Translations under genes and position numbers: made by a program | NCBI GenBank assembly: GCA_947624815.1 | Contig: CANQME010000028.1 | Location: 1 to 33,230, forward strand | Reading direction: 5' to 3' | Source of the DNA: an uncultured Lachnospiraceae bacterium | Lineage (GTDB): Bacteria > Bacillota > Clostridia > Lachnospirales > Lachnospiraceae | DNA: 33,230 bases | In this document: positions 7,521 to 14,250 of the stretch, in pieces | Layout of the letters: each line of letters begins with the position of its first letter | Numbering within the stretch: the stretch's first letter is position 1 | The notes under the pieces: generated by a model | Told to the model about the DNA's origin: nothing | Databases searched by the model: none | The model's input: the letters and a program-made list of their open reading frames with translations, nothing else

Positions 7521-8214
7521 TTTTATACCCCACTCCCCAGATGGTCCGGATATAGTTTGGTTTCTCGACCGTATCGCCCATCTTCTCCCGCAGGTGGCGG
7601 ATGTGGACGGTGATCGTGTTGTTGCTCTTGCTGTAATATTCGTCCTGCCAGATCTGATGGAACAGTTCCTCCGCGCTGACAACATTGCCCTTATTCTCCA
7701 GAAGGATCTTAAGGATCGAGAATTCCGTAGGCGTCAGCGTCAGCGGCCGTTCGTTCAGCAGACATTCGTGGGTCCGGACGTTCAGCAGCAGGCCGGAGTG
7801 GGTGAGGATATCGCTCTCCGCGTCCGGCGCTGCGCTTGCCGGATTGTAGCGCTTGTAGCGGCGCAGCTGGGCCTTCACCCGCGCCACGAGCTCCAGGGGC
7901 CGGAAGGGCTTGGTAATGTAGTCGTCCGCGCCCAGGGTCAGGCCGGTGATCTTGTCGGTCTCCTCGTCCCGGGCGGTCAGCATGATGACCGGGTAGGTGT
8001 GATCCCGGCGGATCCGGCGGCAGAGATCATAGCCGTTCATATCCGGCAGCATGATGTCGAGGATCGCCAGGTCCAGCTCCTCCCGTTCGATACAGGCCAG
8101 GGCGTCGCAGGCGGTGTAGTATTTGAATACGGTGTAGTTTTCGTTCTGAAGATAGACCTCCACCAGGTCCGCGATGGCGGCCTCGTCGTCGACGATCAGG
8201 ATCTTGTCCGGCAT
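7504..8214 (-). CDS. VanR-type response regulator (OmpR family)
   Basis: A 236-residue regulator with AAAGGAGG before its ATG. The receiver domain (1-120) has acidic Asp9/Asp10, phosphoacceptor Asp53, the LTA threonine and the KP lysine. The winged-helix DNA-binding domain (about 140-233) ends in the usual IRTIWGVGYKI. It overlaps the kinase gene by 17 bases, indicating translational coupling. Likely targets are its own operon and vanY. I see nothing truncated or missing. Confidence 0.95.
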   Translation of the reverse strand: MPDKILIVDDEAAIADLVEVYLQNENYTVFKYYTACDALACIEREELDLAILDIMLPDMNGYDLCRRIRRDHTYPVIMLTARDEETDKITGLTLGADDYITKPFRPLELVARVKAQLRRYKRYNPASAAPDAESDILTHSGLLLNVRTHECLLNERPLTLTPTEFSILKILLENKGNVVSAEELFHQIWQDEYYSKSNNTITVHIRHLREKMGDTVEKPNYIRTIWGVGYKIEKQP

Positions 8215-8311
8215 GGGAGCCTCCTTTAAATGTATCTGCGGAGCCGGCGGCTCCTGTGCTCAGTATAGCAGATTACGGAAGGGCAATCATTAGGATTCTC
8301 ATGATAAAAAA

Positions 8312-8770
8312 TTAATATTTTCCTAATTCGGATCCGGCGCCGCCTTCCGGTTTCCGGCCGGAAGAGGGTGCGGCATTCTCATTCCGGTTCATGACGTCTG
8401 CGATCTCCCCGTAACGTCGGATGATCGCGTCGTAGTTCTCCGGAAGATGGGGGAAGAGGCAGCCGCTGCAGTCTTTCCTGCCGTTGGGGAGATACCGGAA
8501 ATCGCCGCCGCAGTTCCTGCCCAGCACATAAAGCGGGCAGTAGCAGAACAGACAGTTGAATTCTTCCCGGCCGCCGGTGGGATGGCAGGGGAAATACTCG
8601 CATTCCTTATTACAGAAGTAAGCGTAGTGCCGGGCGGCCGCAGCCGGTTTCACAGGGACGGGCTGCTTGGCCGCAGCGGCCTCGGCGGGGTTTGGCTGTT
8701 CTCTTGCGGCCGGTCCGGCGTCTTCGGACCGGCCAGTCCCGGAAGCCGCCATGTCTGTCGGTGTGCTCAT
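8312..8770 (-). CDS. Cysteine-rich small-domain protein
   Basis: A 152-residue protein in two parts. Residues 1-45 are Ala/Pro-rich and probably disordered. Residues 47-125 hold nine cysteines in the pattern C-N-K-x-C, C-H-P, C-x2-C-Y-C, C-G-G and C-x2-C, which I recognise as the family named cysteine-rich small domain, a presumed metal-binding fold of unknown function. AAGGAAA precedes the ATG. It is the first gene on the minus strand before the VanR/VanS-type genes, 97 bases away, but an operon is uncertain because an AT-rich gap with a TATACT sits between them. Confidence 0.8.
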   Translation of the reverse strand: MSTPTDMAASGTGRSEDAGPAAREQPNPAEAAAAKQPVPVKPAAAARHYAYFCNKECEYFPCHPTGGREEFNCLFCYCPLYVLGRNCGGDFRYLPNGRKDCSGCLFPHLPENYDAIIRRYGEIADVMNRNENAAPSSGRKPEGGAGSELGKY

Positions 8771-8836
8771 ATGGGTTTCCTTTCTGCCGGGGACGCGTCT
8801 TATGGCGCGCAGCGGATCCGGCTTTTTTCTGCTTCT

Positions 8837-8865
8837 ATGGTATCACAGATCTGCCGGATTTACAA
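8837..8865 (-). promoter_or_regulatory. Promoter candidate for the Cys-rich protein gene
   Basis: On the minus strand TTGTAA (8860-8865), a 17-bp spacer and TACCAT (8837-8842). Both boxes match four of six consensus bases. Confidence 0.4.
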
Positions 8866-8874
8866 ACATCCCGC

Positions 8875-8903
8875 TTGAAAAAACATGTGCTTCATTGTAT
8901 AAT
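8875..8903 (+). promoter_or_regulatory. Sigma-A promoter of the GH3 gene
   Basis: TTGAAA (8875-8880), a 17-bp spacer and TATAAT (8898-8903), followed by a leader of about 50 bases. Confidence 0.85.
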
Positions 8904-8959
8904 CCAGATATCGGCAGTTTGTTAATCTTTGAACAAATACACAGACAGGAGAGGCTGAC

Positions 8960-11809
8960 ATGGCAGAGAAAGTATTTGACTTGAAGCAGTACGCGAAAAA
9001 GGCGCGGGAAGCGGCGGCAGAGGGCGCCGTGCTTCTGCGCAATGAGGGCAAGGTACTGCCCCTGGCGGCGGGCGAGAAGATCGCCCTGTTCGGAAGAAGC
9101 CAGTTTAATTATTATAAGAGCGGTACCGGCTCGGGCGGGCTTGTGAACGCCAGCTATGTGACCGGCATCCGGGAGGCGCTGGAGGGAAGCAGCTTCGTGC
9201 TGAACCAGACCGTGAAGGCGGCTTATGAGGAGTGGCTGAAGGACCATCCCCATGACAAGGGTATGGGCTGGGCCGGGGAACCCTGGCATCAGGAAGAGAT
9301 GCCTCTGACGGAGGAATTCGTGAAGAAGGCCGGAGAGGAGTCGGATACGGCCGTCGTGATCATCGGAAGGACCGCCGGCGAGGACCAGGATAATAAGGCG
9401 GAGGCCGGCAGCTATCTTCTGACCGACACGGAGGAGCAGATGCTGAAGACGGTCTGCGGCGTGTTCGAACGGACGGTAGTCCTTCTGAACGTGGGTAATA
9501 TCATCGACATGAAGTGGGTAGAGGCTTACGGACCTGCGGCGGTGCTCTATGTGTGGCAGGGCGGCCAGGAGGGCGGCAACGGCGTCCTGGACGTGTTAAA
9601 CGGCACGGTTTCCCCGTCCGGCAAGCTGGCGGATACCATCGCCCGGGATATAAACGATTATCCGTCCACGAAGAATCACGGCGACAGCACGAGAAATGTA
9701 TATGCGGAAGATATCTATGTGGGCTACCGGTATTTCGAGACATTTGCGAAGGACAAGGTGCTGTATCCCTTTGGGTTCGGTCTGTCCTATACGGATTTCG
9801 CCCTGACGGATGCGGGGATCGAGGAGATCATGCCGGGCAATCCCTTCGGACGTCTGCGCGCCCGTGTGCGCGTGACGAATACCGGATCGTATGCCGGCAA
9901 GGAAGTGGTGCAGGTCTACGTCCGTGCCCCCCAGGGAGCGCTGGGCAAGCCGGCCCGCGCCCTGTGCGGGTTTGCGAAGACGGTGCTTCTGGCTCCGGGC
10001 GAGTCCCAGACGGTGACGGTGGAATTCCCGTGGCGCGCGGCGGCTTCCTATGACGACAGCGGCGCGTCCGGATACAAGTCCTCCTACGTTCTGGAGGCCG
10101 GCGAGTACGGGTTCTACGTGGGGACGGACGTCCGCAGCGCAGGACTGGCCGGAAGCATCGAGCTGGAGAAGACGACGGTTCTGGAGACGGTCGAGGAGGC
10201 CATGGCGCCTGTGACGGAATTCGAGCGGATGAAGCCGGCGCTGAAGAGCGGCAGCGCAGATGCGGCGGAACCGGAATACATCGTGACCTATGAGAAGACG
10301 CCGCTGCGAACGGTGGAGCCGTCGGCGAGACGCATGGAGCGTCTGCCACAGAGCCCCGTCTGCACCGGCGACGAGGGCTGGAAGCTGGCGGATGTGAAGG
10401 CGGGCCGCGTGAGCATGGACGCCTTCCTGGCTCAGCTGGAGAATGAAGATCTGTTCTGCATGGTACGCGGCGAGGGAATGTGCTCTCCGAAGGTAACGCC
10501 GGGAACGGCGGGAGCCTTCGGCGGCGTGACGGAGCGCCTGAAGGCGTTCGGAATCCCGGTAGCCTGCTGCGCGGACGGCCCCAGCGGTATCCGTATGGAC
10601 TGCGGCAGTATCGCGTTTGCGATGCCCAACGGCGCCTGCCTGGCGTCCTCCTTCAACGAAGCCCTTTCCGAAGAGCTGTATGAGTGGGAGGGGATGGAGC
10701 TTCGCAAGAATAAGGTCGACACGCTTCTGGGACCGGGCATCAACCTGCACCGGAACCCGCTGAACGGCCGGAATTTTGAATATTTCTCCGAGGATCCGCT
10801 TGTCACGGGCAAGATGGCCGCGGCCCAGCTGCGGGCAATGGGACGCTATCACGTCACGGGCACGATCAAGCATTTCGCCTGCAACAGCCAGGAGTTCAAC
10901 CGTCACCGCGTGGAGGCGGTGGCGTCCGAGAGGGCGCTGCGGGAGCTGTACCTGAAGTGCTTCGAGATCGCGGTGCGCGAAGGCGGCGCTTATTCCATCA
11001 TGACCTCCTACAACCCGATCAACGGCTTCTGGTCTTCCAGCAATTACGATATGCTGACCACGATCCTTCGAAAGGAATGGGGATATGACGGCGTCGTCAT
11101 GACCGACTGGTGGTCCAAGGGCAACGACGAGGGCGAACTGGGCGACGTCCACAATATCGCCGCCATGATCCGGGGGCAGAACGACCTGTTCATGGTAGTC
11201 AACAATTCGGCGGAGAATTCCCAGAAGGACAATTCGGCCGAGGCGCTTGCGGCAGGCAAGGTCACCCGCGGCGAGTACCTGCGGGCGGCGGCCAATATTT
11301 GCCGCTACCTGATGCGGACGCCGGCGTTTGACCGGATGCAGGGCATCGAGACGGAGCTTGACCGGGATCTGGCGGCTGCGGCTGCCCAGGAAGAGGGAGC
11401 CGTCTCCGCGCTGGTTCGCGTGGCGCTGCCGCCGGAGGGCACGGCGCTTCCCGTGGAGGAGATGGCGACGGACAAAGGCAGCCGGGTGATGTTCGAGCTG
11501 GCGGCGAAGGAGCGGGGCCAGTACCGGATGACGCTGGAGTGCCGCGTTCCCGCCCAGGGCAGTCTGGCCCAGGTGCCGGTGACCATTTCCCAGGATAAGC
11601 AGATCGTTAAGATGATCTCCCTGACCGGCGAGGATAAGGAATGGCAGAAGCAGGAGCTCACGCTGAATCCGGTGTTCCAGAACACGTCCTTTGTGACCTT
11701 CTTCTTCGGACAGAGCGGCATGGAGCTTCGGAACTGCCGTGTGGAGCTCATGGAGTCCTGGGAGGAGAAGATCCGCGCGATGATGGCTTCGCGTGACAAG
11801 GCGGAGTAA
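8960..11809 (+). CDS. Glycoside hydrolase family 3, permuted domain order
   Basis: A 949-residue beta-glycosidase with CAGGAGAGG before the ATG and no signal peptide, so probably cytoplasmic. The order is unusual: the GH3 C-terminal alpha/beta domain comes first (about 12-290, with the acid/base candidate Glu141 in AGEDQDN), then a fibronectin-III-like domain (about 300-400). The TIM-barrel domain follows (about 490-790) with Lys637 of KHFACN and nucleophile Asp716 in MTDWW. An extra C-terminal beta-rich segment (about 820-949) has no motif I know. Permuted GH3 enzymes of this type are known from rumen and gut Clostridia. The substrate (gluco- or xylo-side) cannot be read from the sequence. 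It has its own promoter and no sugar transporter beside it. Confidence 0.93.
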   Translation: MAEKVFDLKQYAKKAREAAAEGAVLLRNEGKVLPLAAGEKIALFGRSQFNYYKSGTGSGGLVNASYVTGIREALEGSSFVLNQTVKAAYEEWLKDHPHDKGMGWAGEPWHQEEMPLTEEFVKKAGEESDTAVVIIGRTAGEDQDNKAEAGSYLLTDTEEQMLKTVCGVFERTVVLLNVGNIIDMKWVEAYGPAAVLYVWQGGQEGGNGVLDVLNGTVSPSGKLADTIARDINDYPSTKNHGDSTRNVYAEDIYVGYRYFETFAKDKVLYPFGFGLSYTDFALTDAGIEEIMPGNPFGRLRARVRVTNTGSYAGKEVVQVYVRAPQGALGKPARALCGFAKTVLLAPGESQTVTVEFPWRAAASYDDSGASGYKSSYVLEAGEYGFYVGTDVRSAGLAGSIELEKTTVLETVEEAMAPVTEFERMKPALKSGSADAAEPEYIVTYEKTPLRTVEPSARRMERLPQSPVCTGDEGWKLADVKAGRVSMDAFLAQLENEDLFCMVRGEGMCSPKVTPGTAGAFGGVTERLKAFGIPVACCADGPSGIRMDCGSIAFAMPNGACLASSFNEALSEELYEWEGMELRKNKVDTLLGPGINLHRNPLNGRNFEYFSEDPLVTGKMAAAQLRAMGRYHVTGTIKHFACNSQEFNRHRVEAVASERALRELYLKCFEIAVREGGAYSIMTSYNPINGFWSSSNYDMLTTILRKEWGYDGVVMTDWWSKGNDEGELGDVHNIAAMIRGQNDLFMVVNNSAENSQKDNSAEALAAGKVTRGEYLRAAANICRYLMRTPAFDRMQGIETELDRDLAAAAAQEEGAVSALVRVALPPEGTALPVEEMATDKGSRVMFELAAKERGQYRMTLECRVPAQGSLAQVPVTISQDKQIVKMISLTGEDKEWQKQELTLNPVFQNTSFVTFFFGQSGMELRNCRVELMESWEEKIRAMMASRDKAE

Positions 11810-11867
11810 GAAACGGGCGATAAAGACGGCATGAAGGCGGCTGAACCGGAAGCGGCAGAGACGCCGC

Positions 11868-12125
11868 TCAGCGGACCGGCGCCTCCACGTCTTTCTTCTT
11901 GACATTGACTAAGATGATGTCATCCCCTACCTGACAGATGTCGCAGTAGGGGATGACATATTCTTTTTCACGGCCCAGAAAACCGCAGAAGCTGCCGGGC
12001 CCGGGGACGATCAGGGCCTGCATGCAGCCGTTGCACATATCGAAATCCACGTCGCCGACGAAGCCGAGACGCCTGCAGTCTTCCGCATTGATGACCTCCT
12101 TCTGTTTCAGCTCCGAGATACGCAT
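11868..12125 (-). CDS. YlmC/YmxH-family PRC-barrel sporulation protein
   Basis: An 85-residue protein. The start MRISELKQKEV at 12125 has AAGGTGG about 11 bases upstream; a GTG 15 bases earlier lacks a proper site. Both the opening segment and the pattern LGFVGDVDFD, ALIVPG, FCGFLG, YVIPY and DDIILV match the PRC-barrel family called YlmC/YmxH, conserved in spore formers. Four cysteines, two in CNGC, are extra to what I recall of the Bacillus proteins. It lies tail to tail with the GH3 gene. The biochemical role of the family is not established. Confidence 0.88.
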   Translation of the reverse strand: MRISELKQKEVINAEDCRRLGFVGDVDFDMCNGCMQALIVPGPGSFCGFLGREKEYVIPYCDICQVGDDIILVNVKKKDVEAPVR

Positions 12126-12157
12126 AACGCACAGGACCACCTTCTCTTTCTTGATGT

Positions 12158-12187
12158 ATCCTATGAGGCTTTGTTCCTGTCCTATGA
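12158..12187 (-). promoter_or_regulatory. Possible sigma-E type promoter for ylmC/ymxH
   Basis: On the minus strand TCATAGG (12181-12187), 15 bases, then CATAGGAT (12158-12165). This fits the loose sporulation sigma-E pattern of ATA at -35 and CATAnnnT at -10. The match is short and could be chance. Confidence 0.3.
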
Positions 12188-12209
12188 CTGGCGAACGGCA
12201 ATGGGCGGC

Positions 12210-12249
12210 AATAAAATACCCCGCAGATCATTCTTGTGGATCTGCGGGG
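12210..12249 (-). terminator. Terminator after the DUF975 gene
   Basis: Arms CCCCGCAGATC (12219-12229) and GATCTGCGGGG (12239-12249), an 11-bp perfect stem. On the minus strand it is followed by TATTTTATT. It lies 9 bases beyond the DUF975 stop codon. Confidence 0.9.
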
Positions 12250-12257
12250 CGTTCATT

Positions 12258-13619
12258 TTACTGCTGGCCGGGAGGATCCGAGGGCTCCCGATATTCCGGC
12301 TCCCTGTATTCCGGTTCCTTATATTCCGGCTCCTTGTAGACTGGCTCCTGATATTCGTATTCCGGCTCCTTGTAGACTGGCTCCTGATATTCGTATTCCG
12401 GTTCCTTGTAGACCGGCTCCTGGTATTCGTCCGCCTGAGGCGGAACGGGAGCTGAGTCCGCCTGAGGCGGGACAGGAGCTGCATCTGCCTGAGGCGGAAC
12501 CGGGGCTGCACCTGGCTGCATCGGAGGCTGCGGCGGCGTCTGGACCGGAGTCTGGTAAGAACCTGGCTGAGGCGGCGCCTGAACCGGAGGCGGGTAAGAG
12601 CCTGGCTGAGGCGGTGCCTGAACCGGAGGCGGATAGGAGCCTGCCTGGGGCGGGACTGGAGCCGAGCCCGGCTGAGGCGGCGCCTGAACCGGAGGCGGGT
12701 AGGAGCCTGCTTGAGGCGGAACGGGATAGGAACCGCCCTGCTGTGCGACCGGCCTTTCCTGATAGGGATAGGAAGCATACGAACCAGTCGGGGCGGTCTG
12801 TGCCGGGCTGCGTTTCAGCTTCTCCGGGACCGAGCCCTTGAGCGCCAGATAGAACAGCGCGAGCGTGCATCCCATGTACGGGGAGAGCCACAGTGTAGCC
12901 AGTCCGAAGCTGAATGCTCCCAGAAACAGGATACCGATGAAGCTCAGCTGCAGTACGAAGTATTTCCAGCGGTTGCCCTTCATCAGGCGTTGGCTTTCAG
13001 ACAGAGCTTCGAAGATTCCCTTCTCCGGATCCTCTACCAGGATCAGATAGAACTGGCTGAAGGTCAGCAGCACATAAGCGTAAATAATAATAAACAGGAT
13101 CTCATAGACCAGCAGGAAGGCGGCTGCGAAGCCGCTTCCGCCTGATAATGCGGCCGCGACGGACATGATGTAGACCGGCGCCGCAGTGATTCCTTCCAGA
13201 AGCGCGATCAGTACGGAGATCAGCACGAACTTCCACGGCTTGTGGGCAAAGGCCCAGAACAGGGTGGTGACCTTCGCTTTCTGCCCGGATGCCACATCCA
13301 GATAAAGCCTCTGGTAGCCGACGCTCATGAGAAGCAGGACCACCAGATAGACAAAGTATAAAATGACCAGAATCAGGATCAGCGTCCCGACGGACAAGCC
13401 GCCTGTGGGAGATGCCGCCGCTGCCGGCTGGGCGGCGGAGAAGATTCCGATCAGGGTCTTGACGCCGCTTCCGAGCGCCGCGAACAGGACCGCATCCAGG
13501 GCAAGCACGAACAGATAGGTGATTCCCATGCAGATCAGGGTCGCTCCGATCACGGAGCCCCAGTTGCCCTGAAGGGAACGGCGCGCGTATAATTTCAGAT
13601 CAGACCGTTTGATATCCAT
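12258..13619 (-). CDS. DUF975-family membrane protein with long repeat tail
   Basis: A 453-residue protein. GGAGGT lies 7 bases before the ATG at 13619; a GTG three codons earlier would use no good site. Residues 1-275 carry several membrane helices and motifs of DUF975 (RRSLQGNWG near the start, SESQRLMKGNRW around 205-220). Residues from about 283 to the end are a cytoplasmic-type low-complexity tail: first Pro/Gln/Tyr repeats built on PPPVQAPPQPGS and PPQAGSYP, then three copies of EYQEPVYKEPEY and shorter REPEY units. Most DUF975 proteins I know stop soon after the membrane part, so the tail is unusual. Function unknown. It follows the DUF4190-like gene by 13 bases. Confidence 0.88.
   Translation of the reverse strand: MDIKRSDLKLYARRSLQGNWGSVIGATLICMGITYLFVLALDAVLFAALGSGVKTLIGIFSAAQPAAAASPTGGLSVGTLILILVILYFVYLVVLLLMSVGYQRLYLDVASGQKAKVTTLFWAFAHKPWKFVLISVLIALLEGITAAPVYIMSVAAALSGGSGFAAAFLLVYEILFIIIYAYVLLTFSQFYLILVEDPEKGIFEALSESQRLMKGNRWKYFVLQLSFIGILFLGAFSFGLATLWLSPYMGCTLALFYLALKGSVPEKLKRSPAQTAPTGSYASYPYQERPVAQQGGSYPVPPQAGSYPPPVQAPPQPGSAPVPPQAGSYPPPVQAPPQPGSYPPPVQAPPQPGSYQTPVQTPPQPPMQPGAAPVPPQADAAPVPPQADSAPVPPQADEYQEPVYKEPEYEYQEPVYKEPEYEYQEPVYKEPEYKEPEYREPEYREPSDPPGQQ
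12285..12735 (-). repeat. In-gene short tandem repeats encoding the DUF975 tail
   Basis: The DNA shows repeated blocks: about 36-bp units encoding EYQEPVYKEPEY near 12330-12430 and about 57-bp units encoding Pro/Gln-rich blocks near 12540-12720. Unit number could change by slippage or recombination without breaking the frame. Confidence 0.75.
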
Positions 13620-13632
13620 AGCAGTCACCTCC

Positions 13633-13929
13633 TTAGTAATAGAAGCCGGATCCGACCGGCCCGAACGAGGACGCCGCGAGATAAACCAGGATCACGACAC
13701 AGGCGGCGAGGCTTAAGAGCATGCCGATGATGCCGCAGGTCAGGCCGATCTTCGCCCGCTTGTCAAAATACGTTTCCACTCTGGACAGACATGCCAGAAC
13801 CACCGCCAGGCTCCCCAGGATCACGCCGCCGCAGCAGCAACAGGAGGTGACGATGGAGAGGATGCCGACGACCATGGAACCCAGCGCCATGGAATTGTCG
13901 TCTTTGGGATGAACCGTTTGTTCATTCAT
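13633..13929 (-). CDS. DUF4190-like small membrane protein
   Basis: A 98-residue protein starting at the ATG at 13929, with AAGGTGGGGG upstream; the longer open frame upstream has no ribosome site and crosses the promoter. Two membrane helices (about 15-45 and 65-90) are separated by a short basic loop, and the first contains Ser-Cys-Cys-Cys-Cys-Gly-Gly. A leading segment with NSMALGSMVVGILSI and a second with GLTCGIIGMLLS resemble DUF4190 proteins. It forms an operon with the DUF975 gene downstream. No function can be given. Confidence 0.8.
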   Translation of the reverse strand: MNEQTVHPKDDNSMALGSMVVGILSIVTSCCCCGGVILGSLAVVLACLSRVETYFDKRAKIGLTCGIIGMLLSLAACVVILVYLAASSFGPVGSGFYY

Positions 13930-13978
13930 ATGTATTCCCCCACCTTTCTGCGGAACAGGTAAAAATCCGTACGCAGAT

Positions 13979-14007
13979 ATTATAGTACCGTTGTCCGAAT
14001 TTGTAAA
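13979..14007 (-). promoter_or_regulatory. Sigma-A promoter of the DUF4190-DUF975 operon
   Basis: On the minus strand TTTACA (14002-14007), 17-bp spacer, TATAAT (13979-13984). Confidence 0.8.
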
Positions 14008-14039
14008 TATTTGTACAAGAATTAGGCTTTTCCTGATTA

Positions 14040-14066
14040 CTAGCACTCACTTAAAATGAGTGCTAA
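14040..14066 (+). promoter_or_regulatory. CIRCE element (HrcA operator)
   Basis: CTAGCACTC, nine bases, GAGTGCTAA. It differs from the CIRCE consensus only in the first base. It lies directly upstream of the htpG promoter, so HrcA should repress htpG and release it on heat or misfolding stress. Confidence 0.95.
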
Positions 14067-14073
14067 AAATCTA

Positions 14074-14102
14074 TTGACAAATTCCTCAAATGGTATTACA
14101 CT
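14074..14102 (+). promoter_or_regulatory. htpG promoter
   Basis: Perfect TTGACA (14074-14079), 17-bp spacer, TACACT (14097-14102). The leader to the htpG start is about 145 bases and holds no other gene. Confidence 0.8.
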
Positions 14103-14250
14103 TGTCTCCGAAGAAGAAAATCACTGCGGTGCGCCGGGGAACCGGCCGGCCGCAGCAGAAGATATCCGTGCCGCAGGGACAGGCAGGCGATGAAAGGGTG
14201 TCCGCCCCGGAGGCAGGGAGCAAACCAAGAGAAAGAAGGAGCGATGCAAC

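Noticed and set aside
9596-11905. Long minus-strand open frame (769 codons) opposite the GH3 gene
   Set aside because: His/Arg/Leu-rich shadow of the GH3 coding sequence with no domain or start signal.
12182-12778. Arg-rich minus-strand open frame within the DUF975 tail region
   Set aside because: Alternate-frame reading of the repeat DNA; the DUF975 frame has the start, ribosome site and family match.
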